A DNA stretch of 64,000 bases from Cohnella baijiui (GCF_020731285.1 NZ_JAJFOW010000005.1:62001-126000), one strand, 5' to 3'. Counted from the first letter of the stretch, positions 54,503 through 63,911 are shown. The notes: generated by a model from the letters alone, not told the origin. Numbers and translations: made by a program.

Positions 54503-55213
54503 GTGACATTGGCGGAACGGATGCAAGACGTGGAACGAAGGCTGGACGCCGCCTGCGCGCGAGCGGGCCGCCGCCGAGAGGACGTGAAGATTGTCGCCGT
54601 CACGAAGTACGTGTCGGCGGCGATCGCGCGCCGGGTCGTCGAGGCGGGCTGCCGGCATATCGGAGAGAACCGATGGCCCGCCGCCGAGGCCAAGTGGCGT
54701 CTCCTGGAGGGACAAGCCGTCTTTCACTATATCGGATCGCTGCAGACGAACAAGGTCAAGGAAGTGGTCGGGCGGTTCGATTACATCCATTCGGTCGACC
54801 GATGGTCGCTGGCGACGGAGATACATAAACGCGCGGCGGCGCTCGGGATCGTCGTTCCCGTCTTCTTCCAGGTGAACGTGTCCGGGGAGGACTCGAAGCA
54901 CGGGCTGCCTCCCGCGGAGCTGGCCGCCTTCGCGGAGGAGGCGCGCGGCCTGACCGGCATCCGTCCGGTGGGGCTGATGACAATGGCGCCCTTCGAAGCG
55001 CAGGCGGAGGACACGCGGCCGGTTTTCCGCGAGCTTCGACGCCTCCGGGACGAGCTGAACGGCCGGGCGATCTTGCCGCAGCCGCTGACGGAGCTGTCGA
55101 TGGGCATGTCGAACGATTTCGAGGTCGCCGTCGAAGAAGGCGCGACTTGGATACGTCTAGGAACGGTGTTAGTCGGGAAAGAAGATAACGGGTCATCGGA
55201 GGGATTGAGATGA
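54503..55213 (+). CDS. ylmE: PLP homeostasis protein YlmE/YggS
   Basis: This 236-residue PLP-binding barrel protein has the family lysine in [34 protein letters not shown] and [23 protein letters not shown] (shortened), the phosphate-binding end. It regulates free PLP and amino acid balance rather than catalysing a known reaction. I prefer the GTG at 54503 (GAGGTGA SD) to the GTG at 54491. It overlaps the sepF start by 4 bp. Confidence 0.93.
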   Translation: MTLAERMQDVERRLDAACARAGRRREDVKIVAVTKYVSAAIARRVVEAGCRHIGENRWPAAEAKWRLLEGQAVFHYIGSLQTNKVKEVVGRFDYIHSVDRWSLATEIHKRAAALGIVVPVFFQVNVSGEDSKHGLPPAELAAFAEEARGLTGIRPVGLMTMAPFEAQAEDTRPVFRELRRLRDELNGRAILPQPLTELSMGMSNDFEVAVEEGATWIRLGTVLVGKEDNGSSEGLR

Positions 55214-55662
55214 GCGTCATGAACCGATTTCTGAACTACCTGGGGCTCCAGGAAGAGGAAGAAGCGAATCGCCGCGAGCCGATGGGCATCGAGGACGAAC
55301 CGGAAGTTGAAACCACTCCGTTCGAAGCGCGTAAACCTATGGGAAAGAATAATATCGTGAGCATTCATTCGCAGAAAAACGCCCGCGTTGTACTGACCGA
55401 GCCGAAAACGTACGACAACGAGGCGCAGGAGATCGCGGACCACCTGAAGTCGCGCCGCTCGGTCGTCGTCAATTTGCAGCGCGTCCGCCGCGACCAGGCG
55501 ATCCGCATGGTCGATTTTCTGAGCGGGACGGTTTACGCCCTTGGCGGCCATATCTCCAAGCTGGGCCCGAACATTTTTCTTTGTACCCCGGACTCCGTTG
55601 AAATTTCGGGCTCGATATCGGAACTGTTAGCGGAGGAAGCCGAATATCCGAAGATGAGGTGA
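55210..55662 (+). CDS. sepF: Cell division protein SepF
   Basis: This 150-residue protein has an N-terminal membrane-binding helix ([12 protein letters not shown]), an acidic linker, and a C-terminal dimerising beta domain (about 65-145: [35 protein letters not shown]). SepF aligns FtsZ filaments and tethers them to the membrane alongside FtsA. It begins inside the end of ylmE, so translation is coupled, and it ends at ylmG. Confidence 0.95.
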   Translation: MSVMNRFLNYLGLQEEEEANRREPMGIEDEPEVETTPFEARKPMGKNNIVSIHSQKNARVVLTEPKTYDNEAQEIADHLKSRRSVVVNLQRVRRDQAIRMVDFLSGTVYALGGHISKLGPNIFLCTPDSVEISGSISELLAEEAEYPKMR

Positions 55663-55670
55663 CTTTCGCA

Positions 55671-55943
55671 TTGGCACAAGTAATTCAATATCTCTGGTAC
55701 GTAGAGACCGTGTACAACTGGCTTATCATTATCTACATTCTCATGTCTTGGCTGCCGAACGTCCGAGAGAGCTTCGTCGGCGAGCTGCTGGGCAAGCTGG
55801 TCGAACCGTATCTGAGGCCGTTCCGCCGCCTGATCCCGCCGATCGGAGGCATTCTGGACATCTCCCCGATCATCGCGCTGTTCGCGCTGTTTTACGTGTT
55901 CAAGGGGATCGAGACCGTGCTGCTCTTTTTCGCGGACATGTGA
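55671..55943 (+). CDS. ylmG: YggT family membrane protein YlmG
   Basis: This 90-residue protein has two membrane helices separated by a loop with the YggT motif: IYILMSWLPNVR, EPYLRPFRRLIPPIGGILDISPI (shortened) and a final hydrophobic helix. Family members affect membrane protein or septum organisation in plastids and bacteria. The TTG at 55671 has an AGGTGA SD site 8 bases upstream; the GTG at 55659 overlapping the sepF stop lacks one. It lies in the standard sepF-ylmG-ylmH order. Confidence 0.9.
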   Translation: MAQVIQYLWYVETVYNWLIIIYILMSWLPNVRESFVGELLGKLVEPYLRPFRRLIPPIGGILDISPIIALFALFYVFKGIETVLLFFADM

Positions 55944-55961
55944 CCACCGAAAGGAACGACT

Positions 55962-56747
55962 ATGGCACGCAACGATATTTACGCGCATTTCCATCCCGAC
56001 GAAAAATCTTTCGTGGACCGCGCCTGGGAATGGGTCGAGCGGGCCGCCGAGCTGCACGAGCTTCGGCGGACCGACTTTCTCGATCCGCGCCAGGCGCATA
56101 TTTTGTTTAGCCTCGCGAATCGTCATCCCGACGCCGCCATCCGGCTGGACGGCGGATACGCGGTCGCGGAGCGGAAGCGGGCGCTCGTGGCGCCGGACTA
56201 CCGGCCGCTGGAGGAGGAAGACCTCGGCATCGCCGTCCTCGAGATCGCCTCGGACGACCGCCGGATCTCCGAACTGGATCACGGCGACTACCTGGGCGCG
56301 CTGCTGGGGCTCGGCATCAAGCGCGACAAGATCGGCGACCTGCACGTGAGCGAGAGCGGCTGCCACGTGCTGATCGCCGAGGACATCGGAAGCTTCCTGA
56401 ACGCCCATCTGCGCCAGGCCCACCGGATTGAGGTGACGGCCGCGGTACGGCCGCTGTCCGAGCTGCGGGAGGTGCCTGTCCGGCTCGAGGAGTCGACGAT
56501 CTCGGTCGCCTCCATGCGGCTGGACGGCATCGCGAGCGACGTGCTCCGGGTCAGCCGGGCGAAGATCATGGATCCGATCCGCGCCGGCCGCTGCCGGGTC
56601 AATTGGAAGACGGTGGAGGATCCGTCCGTCTCGCTCCGCGCGGGCGACGTCGTTTCGTTCAAGGGCTTCGGCCGCTTTCGGGTGATCGAGGCCGAAGGGG
56701 TGTCGAAAAGCGGCAGAATCCGTCTGAAGATTGGCAAATATGTGTAG
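55962..56747 (+). CDS. ylmH: S4-domain RNA-binding protein YlmH
   Basis: This 261-residue protein has an N-terminal domain with HFHPDEKSFVDRAWEW and FLDPRQAHIL. A central domain and a C-terminal S4 RNA-binding domain (about 180-255, SMRLDGIASDVLRVSRAKI, GDVVSFKGFGRFRV) follow. YlmH-type S4 proteins bind stalled 50S-peptidyl-tRNA in ribosome rescue. It follows ylmG by 18 bp and precedes divIVA, as in B. subtilis. Confidence 0.93.
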   Translation: MARNDIYAHFHPDEKSFVDRAWEWVERAAELHELRRTDFLDPRQAHILFSLANRHPDAAIRLDGGYAVAERKRALVAPDYRPLEEEDLGIAVLEIASDDRRISELDHGDYLGALLGLGIKRDKIGDLHVSESGCHVLIAEDIGSFLNAHLRQAHRIEVTAAVRPLSELREVPVRLEESTISVASMRLDGIASDVLRVSRAKIMDPIRAGRCRVNWKTVEDPSVSLRAGDVVSFKGFGRFRVIEAEGVSKSGRIRLKIGKYV

Positions 56748-56833
56748 ACGCCGAGAAGGAATTCCGCATCTTTCGTCGAAATGAGTGAGGGAGCAGCCTT
56801 ACATACGGACTCTATGCCACAGGAGGTAACCCA

Positions 56834-57322
56834 ATGCCACTCACGCCATTGGACATCCATAACAAGGAATTCGGAAGACGTCTGCGCGGATACGACGAAG
56901 ACGAAGTGAACGAATTTCTCGACCAAATCATCAAAGACTACGAAGCGATGATCCGCGAGAACAAGGATCTGCAAAACCAGCTCCAGGCGATGCAGGAGAA
57001 GCTGGGGCACTTCGCCAATATCGAAGAGACGCTGAGCAAGACGATCATCGTCGCCCAGGAAGCGGCCGACGAGCTGAAAGGCAACGCGAAAAAGGAAGCC
57101 CAGCTCATCGTCAAGGAAGCGGAGAAAAACGCCGACCGCATCATCAACGAGTCGCTCTCCAAGTCCCGCAAAATCGCGCTCGAGGTCGAAGAGCTGAAGA
57201 AGCAGGCGTCGATCTACCGCGCCCGCTTCCGCACGCTGGTGGAGACGCAGCTCGATCTGCTGAACCAGGACGGCTGGGAAAAGCTCGAGACGGCCGCCGT
57301 CGGCGCCCGCGAGCTCGAATAG
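56834..57322 (+). CDS. divIVA: DivIVA, polar/septal scaffold protein
   Basis: This 162-residue coiled-coil protein has the lipid-binding N-terminal domain (LTPLDIHNKEFGRRLRGYDE, with the conserved F and R for membrane contact). A linker and a long parallel coiled coil (about 35-145) follow. It marks negatively curved membrane at septa and poles and directs Min proteins and chromosome anchoring at sporulation. The ATG follows AGGAGGTAA. Confidence 0.95.
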   Translation: MPLTPLDIHNKEFGRRLRGYDEDEVNEFLDQIIKDYEAMIRENKDLQNQLQAMQEKLGHFANIEETLSKTIIVAQEAADELKGNAKKEAQLIVKEAEKNADRIINESLSKSRKIALEVEELKKQASIYRARFRTLVETQLDLLNQDGWEKLETAAVGARELE

Positions 57323-57378
57323 CGTCGCATGATCGGCCGCAACCCGGCGGGGGAGCCGGCGGCGGCCGCGGCGTCCAT

Positions 57379-57407
57379 TTGACAAAAAGGCCGCCAACCC
57401 GTATAAC
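57379..57407 (+). promoter_or_regulatory. Sigma-A promoter of the ileS T-box transcript
   Basis: A consensus TTGACA (57379-57384), a 17-bp spacer and TATAAC (57402-57407) predict a start near 57414, giving a leader of about 350 nt ahead of ileS. Confidence 0.9.
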
Positions 57408-57413
57408 TGGAAT

Positions 57414-57735
57414 ATATGCGCATCAAGTCGAAGACGGGAACCCGGAGCGGGTGGTTCCATCCCAGAGAGTTGGCGGCCGCTGCGAGCCAACGTTGGACCC
57501 CGCCGAGCATCGTCCCCGAGACGCTCTCCGAACGCCCCGTGCCCCAGCGGCCCAAGGGTGAGTAGGCCGAGCCGGTCCGTTCCCCCGTTACGGGAACCTC
57601 GAAGGATGTCCAGCTGCTTCGCAGCCCGGCATCGTTCGTCTTGAGCGCCAACGTCCTCCGTCGAGGAGCCGTGGGCGGAACAAGGGTGGTACCGCGAGCG
57701 AGTCTCGCCCCTTTTGGGGGCGGGCTTTTTTTATT
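57414..57735 (+). promoter_or_regulatory. T-box riboswitch controlling ileS
   Basis: The conserved T-box AGGGTGGTACCGCG lies at 57683-57696, preceded by about 270 nt of stem-rich leader. A terminator follows directly: CTCGCCCC (57704-57711), TTTT-type loop, GGGGCGGG, and a seven-T run to about 57731. Uncharged tRNA pairing with the T-box bulge would favour the antiterminator and let ileS be transcribed. The specifier codon is expected to be Ile AUC; I could not place it with certainty in stem I. Confidence 0.92.
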
Positions 57736-57767
57736 TTCACGAGAGAGACCGAAAGGATGAGGATCAT

Positions 57768-60700
57768 ATGCGTCGCGTCGACGTCAAAGAGAAGGCGCGC
57801 AGCCGCGAGCTGCGGGTGCTGGAGCAATGGAAGAAGGAGGATACGTTCAAGCGGTCGATCGACAACCGCGCCGGACGGCCAAGCTTCGTCTTTTACGAAG
57901 GGCCGCCTACGGCGAATGGCAAGCCGCACATCGGGCACGTTCTCGGCCGGGTCATCAAGGATTTCGTCAGCCGCTACAAGACGATGTCGGGCTACCAAGT
58001 CATCCGCAAGGCCGGCTGGGACACGCACGGCTTGCCGGTCGAGCTCGGGGTCGAAAAGCAGCTTGGCATCTCGGGCAAGCAGGAGATCGAAAAGTACGGC
58101 GTCGAGCCGTTCGTCCGCAAGTGCAAGGAGAGCGTCTTCGAATACGAGCGGCAGTGGCGTGAGCTGACCGAAGCGATCGCTTACTGGACCGATCTGGACG
58201 ATCCGTACATCACGCTCGACAACCGCTATATCGAGAGCGTCTGGAACATCCTCGCGACGATCCACGACAAAGGGCTGCTCTACCGCGGCCACCGGGTCAG
58301 CCCATACTGCCCGGACTGCCAGACGACGCTCAGCTCGCACGAGGTGGCTCAAGGCTACGAAGACGTGAAGGATCTGACCGCTACGGCGAAGTTCAAGCTG
58401 ACGGACAGCGGCGAGTACGTGCTCGCCTGGACGACGACGCCTTGGACGCTGCCGGCGAACGTGGCGCTTGCGGTCCATCCGGACATCGACTACATCCGGG
58501 CGCGCCAGAACGGCGAGACGTACATCGTCGCCGGCACGCTGGCGGATCAGGTGCTGAAGGGCGAGTACGAGAAGCTGGGCACGGTTAAGGGCCGCGACCT
58601 CGTCGGCCTCACGTACGAACCGGTGCTCCCGTATGTCCGCGTCGAAGGCGCCTACCGCGTCATCGACGCCGATTACGTCAGCGACGCGAGCGGGACGGGC
58701 ATCGTCCACATCGCGCCGGCGCACGGCGAAGACGACTACCGCGTCTCGCGCCAGCACGGCATCCCGATGCTGATGGTCGTGAACAACGCCGGCCGCTACG
58801 TCGACGAGGTCACGGATCTCGCCGGACGCTTCGTCAAGGACTGCGACGTCGACATCGTCAAGATGCTGTCCGAGCGCGGCCTGCTGTACCACAAGGAACG
58901 GCACGAGCACAGCTATCCGTTCTGCTGGCGCTGCAAAACGCCGCTGCTCTACTATGCGACGGAGAGCTGGTTCATCGAGACGACGGCGGTCAAGGATCAG
59001 CTGATCGCGAACAACAAGACGGTGGCATGGTATCCGGAGCATCTGCGCGACGGCCGCTTCGGCAAATTCCTCGAAGACCTGGTGGACTGGAACATCAGCC
59101 GCAACCGCTACTGGGGCACGCCGCTGAACGTGTGGGTGTGCGAAGACTGCGGCACGCAGAAGGCGCCGCACAGCCACGCGGAGATGCGGGCGCTCGCGGT
59201 GGGCGACGTGCCGGAGGATCTCGAGCTGCACAAGCCGTACGTGGACGACGTGAAGCTGCGCTGCGGCTGCGGCGGCATCATGAACCGCACGTCCGAGGTG
59301 ATCGACGTCTGGTTCGACAGCGGATCGATGCCGTTCGCCCAGTATCATTATCCGTTCGGCGACAAGGCGAAGTTCGAAGCGCAATATCCGGCCGACTTCA
59401 TCTGCGAAGGCGTCGACCAGACGCGCGGCTGGTTCTACAGCCTGCTGGCCGTCTCGACGCTGTTCAACGGCAAAGCGCCCTACAAGTCGGTCATCTCGAC
59501 GGGCCACGTGCTTGACGAGAACGGGCAGAAGATGAGCAAATCCAAGGGCAACGTCATCGATCCGTGGGACATCATCGAGGAGTTCGGCACGGACGCGTTC
59601 CGCTGGGCGCTGCTTTCGGACAGCGCGCCGTGGAACAGCAAACGCTTCTCGAAGGGCATCGTCGGCGAAGCGAAGTCCAAAGTCGTCGATACGCTCGTCA
59701 ACTCTCACGCGTTCTACGCGCTGTACGCTTCGATCGACGGGTTCGACCCGGCGGCGCATCCGGCGGCAGACGCGGCCGGCAAGCTGGACCGGTGGATCCT
59801 GTCGCGGCTGAATTCGCTCGTCGCGGACGTCGTTCGCGGCCTCGACGCGAACGACTTCCTCAATCCGGCCAAGGCGATCGAGACGTTCGTCGACGAGCTG
59901 TCGAACTGGTACGTCCGCCGTTCGCGCGACCGCTTCTGGGGAAGCGGGCTGACGGACGACAAGATCGCGGCCTATCACACGCTGCGCGAAGTGCTGCTCA
60001 CGCTGTCCCGCCTGATCGCGCCGTATTTGCCGCTGCTCGCCGAGGACATTTACGGCAATTTGGGCGGCGAAGGCAGCGTACATCTGACGGATTATCCGAA
60101 GGCCGACGCGGGCGCGATCGACGCCGCCCTCGAGCGTGACATGGAGACGGCGCGCAATATCGTCGAGCTCGCCCGCAACGTGCGCAACGAAACCGGCATC
60201 AAGACGCGCCAACCGCTTTCCGAGCTGCTCGTCTCGCTCGGCGGCGAATTCGCGGCGGCCGATTACGAGGACATCATTAAGGAGGAGCTGAACGTGAAGC
60301 GGATCACGCTCGTCACCGAGGACAGCGACTTCGTCGACTATACGCTGAAGCTAAACCTGAAGCTCGCGGGGAAAAAGTACGGCAAGCACGTCGGTCCGAT
60401 CCAGGGCGCGCTGAAGGGTCTGACGGCCGAGCAAGCGAACCGCGTCGTCGGCGAAGGCGTCTTCGCCGTCGCGGCGGCGGACGGCGAGTCGCTGCAAATC
60501 CCGCTGGACGAACTGCTGGTCGAGAAGCAGGCCAAGCCGGGCTTCGCGTCGGCTTCCGGCAGCGGCGTGACGGTGGCGCTCAACACGGAAATCACGCCCG
60601 AGCTCGAGCAGGAGGGGCTCGTCAGAGAAGTGATCCGGGCCGTTCAGGACACGCGCAAAAAGCTCGATCTGCCGATCGAGCGACGGGTGGATCTCGTGCT

Positions 60701-60857
60701 GGACGTCGACGCCGAGACGGAAGCCGCGCTGCGCGCGTTCGACGACGTGCTGCGCGAGAACGTGCTCGTCAAGGACGTCTCGTTCGGCCGGACCGAACGC
60801 ACCGAGTCGGTCCAGGCCGGCGACAAGACGATCGGCCTCGCCATCGTCGCGGACTGA
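57768..60857 (+). CDS. ileS: Isoleucyl-tRNA synthetase, eukaryote-like type 2 (IleRS2)
   Basis: This 1029-residue class I synthetase has HIGH at 54-57 (GKPHIGH) and KMSKS at 588-592. Its length and sequence (YEGPPTANGKPH, RKAGWDTHGLPVELGVEKQL, SPYCPDCQTTLSSHEVA) are those of the type 2 enzymes to which plasmid MupA belongs, not the roughly 920-residue type 1 enzyme of B. subtilis. The C-terminal zinc-binding cysteines of type 1 are absent. Type 2 enzymes are generally insensitive to mupirocin. The ATG at 57768 lies 35 bases after the T-box terminator. It occupies the standard divIVA-ileS-lspA position. Confidence 0.95.
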   Translation: MRRVDVKEKARSRELRVLEQWKKEDTFKRSIDNRAGRPSFVFYEGPPTANGKPHIGHVLGRVIKDFVSRYKTMSGYQVIRKAGWDTHGLPVELGVEKQLGISGKQEIEKYGVEPFVRKCKESVFEYERQWRELTEAIAYWTDLDDPYITLDNRYIESVWNILATIHDKGLLYRGHRVSPYCPDCQTTLSSHEVAQGYEDVKDLTATAKFKLTDSGEYVLAWTTTPWTLPANVALAVHPDIDYIRARQNGETYIVAGTLADQVLKGEYEKLGTVKGRDLVGLTYEPVLPYVRVEGAYRVIDADYVSDASGTGIVHIAPAHGEDDYRVSRQHGIPMLMVVNNAGRYVDEVTDLAGRFVKDCDVDIVKMLSERGLLYHKERHEHSYPFCWRCKTPLLYYATESWFIETTAVKDQLIANNKTVAWYPEHLRDGRFGKFLEDLVDWNISRNRYWGTPLNVWVCEDCGTQKAPHSHAEMRALAVGDVPEDLELHKPYVDDVKLRCGCGGIMNRTSEVIDVWFDSGSMPFAQYHYPFGDKAKFEAQYPADFICEGVDQTRGWFYSLLAVSTLFNGKAPYKSVISTGHVLDENGQKMSKSKGNVIDPWDIIEEFGTDAFRWALLSDSAPWNSKRFSKGIVGEAKSKVVDTLVNSHAFYALYASIDGFDPAAHPAADAAGKLDRWILSRLNSLVADVVRGLDANDFLNPAKAIETFVDELSNWYVRRSRDRFWGSGLTDDKIAAYHTLREVLLTLSRLIAPYLPLLAEDIYGNLGGEGSVHLTDYPKADAGAIDAALERDMETARNIVELARNVRNETGIKTRQPLSELLVSLGGEFAAADYEDIIKEELNVKRITLVTEDSDFVDYTLKLNLKLAGKKYGKHVGPIQGALKGLTAEQANRVVGEGVFAVAAADGESLQIPLDELLVEKQAKPGFASASGSGVTVALNTEITPELEQEGLVREVIRAVQDTRKKLDLPIERRVDLVLDVDAETEAALRAFDDVLRENVLVKDVSFGRTERTESVQAGDKTIGLAIVAD

Positions 60858-61018
60858 GCGCGGCAAGACTGCGGCCCGGCCGGAAGGCATAATGTGGCCG
60901 CGTTCGGAGCAAACCAATAAGAGCAAGCAGGAGCAAACGAGTCTGGTCCTGGAGGAACGCCGCGATGCGGCGCCCGCCTGCGGCAGGCTCGTTTTGCATC
61001 TGAACGGAGGGCGAGCGG

Positions 61019-61393
61019 ATGAGCGAACGAGACGATGCGGGCGAACGGGCGCCCAAGCCGGCGACGCGCGCCAGCCTCGCGGCGGAAGCGAGCGCCATGC
61101 GGCGCACGCTGGACGTCCTGACCGCGAGGCTGGAGCGGCTGGCGAAGGAGATGGAGAAGGCGCAATTGAGAGACTATGTCAACCTGATGAACCGGCCTTT
61201 GCAGCTCATCTGGCGCAACGTGCTGGCCGGGCTGTCGCGAGGCATCGGCATCGCGCTCGGCTTTACTTTTTTCGCGGCGACGATCGTGTGGCTGCTGCAG
61301 CTGCTCGGCGCCTTGAACTTGCCCGTCGTCGGCGACTATATCGCCGATATCGTTCGGATTGTCCAGCGGCAGCTGGAAATCAACCCATACTGA
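61019..61393 (+). CDS. DUF5665 membrane protein
   Basis: This 124-residue protein has a charged N-terminal region with a short coiled coil (about 25-50), then DYVNLMNRPLQLIWRNVLAGLSRGIGIALG (shortened) leading into one or two membrane helices. It ends with LPVVGDYIADIVRIVQ, the DUF5665 pattern. The ATG at 61019 has a GGAGGGCGAG SD site. It converges tail-to-tail with the YteA-family gene, with only 6 bp between stops and no terminator seen. Its function is unknown. Confidence 0.82.
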   Translation: MSERDDAGERAPKPATRASLAAEASAMRRTLDVLTARLERLAKEMEKAQLRDYVNLMNRPLQLIWRNVLAGLSRGIGIALGFTFFAATIVWLLQLLGALNLPVVGDYIADIVRIVQRQLEINPY

Positions 61394-61399
61394 ATCTGC

Positions 61400-62131
61400 T
61401 CAGTCATCGGTCCACTCGTCGGGCTCGAGAAGCGGATCCCCTTCGCGGTGGGACAGGTAGCGATGGTAAGCGCGGTTGCGGACGACGCTGACGTCGTGGC
61501 CCGTAATGTCGGTGGCCAGGAAACTCTCGATGGGCTCGACGAACCCTTCGTTCTCGTCGGCCTCGACCGACAGATTGCCGTAATCGTCGATGTCGTTGCC
61601 TTCCGCCATCGCCGGCGTGACGGAGTTGCCCCAAGACTCGACGATCTGCCAGGCATCCTCGCCGTCGAAGCCGTTTTGATCGTCCCGTTCGTCCAGGCTC
61701 GTGCGCCCGAACGGCGGATTCAGAAATTCCTCCTCGATCGGCCGGCTGCGCGTTTCCTCCTGCATCGGCTCGTGTTCCCGGCAGTAGATGGCCGTAGGCA
61801 TCGCCTCGAGCCGCTCGGCCGGGATGAAGCTGCCGCAAGCCGCGCAGCGACCGTATTCGCCGGACGCCATGCGTGCCAGCGCCGCTTCGATCCGCTCCAA
61901 GCGGAACGCTTCGCGCTCCAACAGGGCAAGGTCTTTGCTCCGCTCGTACATCTCGGTGCCGGCGTCGCCCGGATGATTGTCGATCGCGGACAGGTCGCCC
62001 GTCTCGTCGCGGTAGCTGTTCGCCAGCCCGTAGTGATCGTTGTCCTGCGTACGCCGCTCGAGCTCGTGCTTTTCCGCCAGCAGGCGGTTGCGCAACGCTT
62101 CGATTCGTTGATCGGTCAAGGGGAGGGTCAT
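61400..62131 (-). CDS. YteA/YlyA family protein with DksA/TraR zinc finger
   Basis: This 243-residue protein has a DksA-like coiled coil (about 10-75) and a C4-type zinc finger in its middle (GRCAACGSFIPAERL with later CREHE; the last position is Cys-Arg-Glu-His). A long acidic C-terminal region ends in LEPDEWTDD. The YteA family is sporulation-associated. B. subtilis has the DksA-like ylyA at the same place between ileS and lspA, but rightward; here the gene is inverted. AAAGGAG precedes the ATG at 62131. Confidence 0.88.
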   Translation of the reverse strand: MTLPLTDQRIEALRNRLLAEKHELERRTQDNDHYGLANSYRDETGDLSAIDNHPGDAGTEMYERSKDLALLEREAFRLERIEAALARMASGEYGRCAACGSFIPAERLEAMPTAIYCREHEPMQEETRSRPIEEEFLNPPFGRTSLDERDDQNGFDGEDAWQIVESWGNSVTPAMAEGNDIDDYGNLSVEADENEGFVEPIESFLATDITGHDVSVVRNRAYHRYLSHREGDPLLEPDEWTDD

Positions 62132-62284
62132 CGCGTCCGCTCCTTTGCAAAGGTGGTGGCATCCCGCGCGCCTTGGGAGCGCGCGTCCGCGCCAATGTAC
62201 ATAGTGTACGCCGGGAGGGGGCGTTTTACGTAGGCAGGAAGTCGGGCAAGTCTGGCCGGTTTGTCGATTTCTGGTGCGTTTAGG

Positions 62285-62315
62285 TTGGACGCCCCGCGAA
62301 CCGTTATGTTAAAAT
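62285..62315 (+). promoter_or_regulatory. Candidate sigma-A promoter of lspA-ylyB
   Basis: TTGGAC (62285-62290) and an extended -10 TGTTAAAAT (TAAAAT at 62310-62315) are 19 bp apart, 33 bp upstream of the lspA ATG. The extended TG compensates for the long spacer. Confidence 0.5.
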
Positions 62316-62347
62316 CATCAAGCAGGATTATTCGGGGAAAGGGCGGC

Positions 62348-62884
62348 ATGCCTTCCATGCAACGACGTCGAATCGGAATTTGGGTCTACTATGCGATCGC
62401 GGCCATCGTCTTTGCGATCGATTATGTCACGAAGAAGATCATCGAGCACAATCTGGAGCTCTACGAGCAGATCAAGGTGATCGGCAATTTCTTCCTCATT
62501 ACGTATATCCACAATCGGGGCGCGGCCTTCGGCATTTTGCAAGAGCAGCGTTTATTTTTCCTGCTGATCACGGTTATCGTCGTCTCGGGCATCATCTGGT
62601 ACATGCAGCGATCCTACCGCAAAGGGAAAGGCTTGGTGCTGATCGCGCTCGGGCTCGTGCTGGGCGGGGCGCTGGGCAACTTCCTGGACCGGGCGATTTA
62701 CGGCCAAGTGGTCGACTTCATGCAATTTAACTTCGGCAGCTACATGTTCCCGATTTTCAACGCCGCGGATTCCGCCATCGTGGTGGGCGTCGCGTTGATT
62801 ATTCTGGATTCGCTGTTCGATTCGAAACGGGAGAATAAGCATCATGACCAAGAACAAGATCGACGAGATGAACAGCTTGCCTGA
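62348..62884 (+). CDS. lspA: Lipoprotein signal peptidase (signal peptidase II)
   Basis: This 178-residue membrane aspartyl protease removes signal peptides from diacylglyceryl-prolipoproteins. Four helices are visible. The two catalytic aspartates lie in GNFLDRAIYG (with VVDFMQF following) and in FNAADSAIV. The N-terminal DYVTKKIIEHN and YIHNRGAAFG motifs are present. The ATG at 62348 follows GGGAAAGGG. Its charged C-terminal tail overlaps ylyB by 41 bp. Its substrates in this window include the YlaJ-like and DUF4349 lipoproteins. Confidence 0.95.
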   Translation: MPSMQRRRIGIWVYYAIAAIVFAIDYVTKKIIEHNLELYEQIKVIGNFFLITYIHNRGAAFGILQEQRLFFLLITVIVVSGIIWYMQRSYRKGKGLVLIALGLVLGGALGNFLDRAIYGQVVDFMQFNFGSYMFPIFNAADSAIVVGVALIILDSLFDSKRENKHHDQEQDRRDEQLA

Positions 62885-63860
62885 AGCGGACAAGCTGACC
62901 GCCATCGCGGCCGAGGAGGCGGACGATCCGGCAGAGGAGGAGACGCTGTCGTGGACGGTGGCCGAAGAGCAGACCGGACAGCGCGTCGACAAGTTCGTGA
63001 CGGAGCGGGCGGCGGACGCGGCTTCGTCTCGATCGCAGATCCAAGATTGGATTCGCGACGGCTACGTCACCGTGAACGGCCAGTCGGTGAAGCCGAACGC
63101 CAAGCTGCAGGCCGGGATGACCGTCGAAGTGCGCGTCCCGGAGCCCGAGCCGGTCGAGGCGCAGCCGGAGAACATCCCGCTCGACATCGTCTACGAGGAC
63201 AGCGACGTCATCGTCATCAACAAGCCGCGAGGGCTCGTCGTCCATCCGGCGGCGGGGCATGCGCGCGGCACGGTGGTGAACGCGCTGTTGTATCATTGCC
63301 GGGATCTGTCCGGCATCAACGGCGTCCTCCGTCCTGGCATCGTGCACCGGATCGACAAGGACACGTCCGGCCTGTTGATGGCCGCCAAGAACGACCTGGC
63401 GCACGCCTCGCTGGCCGAGCAGCTCAAGGCGCACACCGTCACCCGGCGCTATTTGGCCCTCGTCTACGGCAACGTACCCCACGACCGGGGGACGATCGAC
63501 GCGCCGATCGGGCGGGATTCGAACGACCGCAAGCTGTTTACCGTCACCGACAAAGGGAGCAAACGGGCCGTCACCCACTTCTCGGTCGTCGAGCGGTTCG
63601 GCGATTACACGCTCGTCGAGCTGAAGCTCGAGACCGGCCGGACGCACCAGATCCGCGTCCACATGAAGTACATCGGGCATACGCTCGTGGGCGATCCGTT
63701 CTACGGCGGACGCAGCGGCAGAACGCTCGGCATGGCGGGGCAGGCGCTCCATGCGGGCGTGCTCGGCTTCGATCATCCGCGCTCGGGAGAGCGGCTGGAA
63801 TTCGGCGCCCCGCTGCCGGCGGACATGAAGCATGCGCTTTATATGCTCCGTTCGCGATAA
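62844..63860 (+). CDS. ylyB: RluD-family pseudouridine synthase YlyB
   Basis: This 338-residue enzyme has an N-terminal S4 domain (about 45-105: DKFVTERAADAASSRSQIQDW, shortened) and an RluA/RluD catalytic domain with D171 in HRIDKDTSGLLM. It isomerises uridines in 23S rRNA. An acidic 40-residue N-terminal lead precedes the S4 domain. It starts inside lspA with its own GGGAGAA SD site, giving the lspA-ylyB order of B. subtilis. In that species pyrR follows; here the window ends before any further gene can be recognised. Confidence 0.94.
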   Translation: MTKNKIDEMNSLPEADKLTAIAAEEADDPAEEETLSWTVAEEQTGQRVDKFVTERAADAASSRSQIQDWIRDGYVTVNGQSVKPNAKLQAGMTVEVRVPEPEPVEAQPENIPLDIVYEDSDVIVINKPRGLVVHPAAGHARGTVVNALLYHCRDLSGINGVLRPGIVHRIDKDTSGLLMAAKNDLAHASLAEQLKAHTVTRRYLALVYGNVPHDRGTIDAPIGRDSNDRKLFTVTDKGSKRAVTHFSVVERFGDYTLVELKLETGRTHQIRVHMKYIGHTLVGDPFYGGRSGRTLGMAGQALHAGVLGFDHPRSGERLEFGAPLPADMKHALYMLRSR

Positions 63861-63874
63861 GGGATTTGGCTTCG

Positions 63875-63911
63875 GAAGGCTCTTCGGATCATGCGATCCG
63901 AGGAGCCTTTT
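63875..63911 (+). terminator. Rho-independent terminator of lspA-ylyB
   Basis: AAGGCTC-T-TCGGATC pairs with GATCCGA-G-GAGCCTT around a 4-nt ATGC loop. A short T-run follows. Beyond it (63912-64000) I see no supportable feature. Confidence 0.88.

Noticed and set aside
57588-60212. 874-codon minus-strand frame opposite ileS
   Set aside because: It is an antisense shadow of a high-GC gene; the ileS frame has full family motifs. The same applies to other long antisense frames opposite spoVD, mraY/murD, bshC and ahcY.
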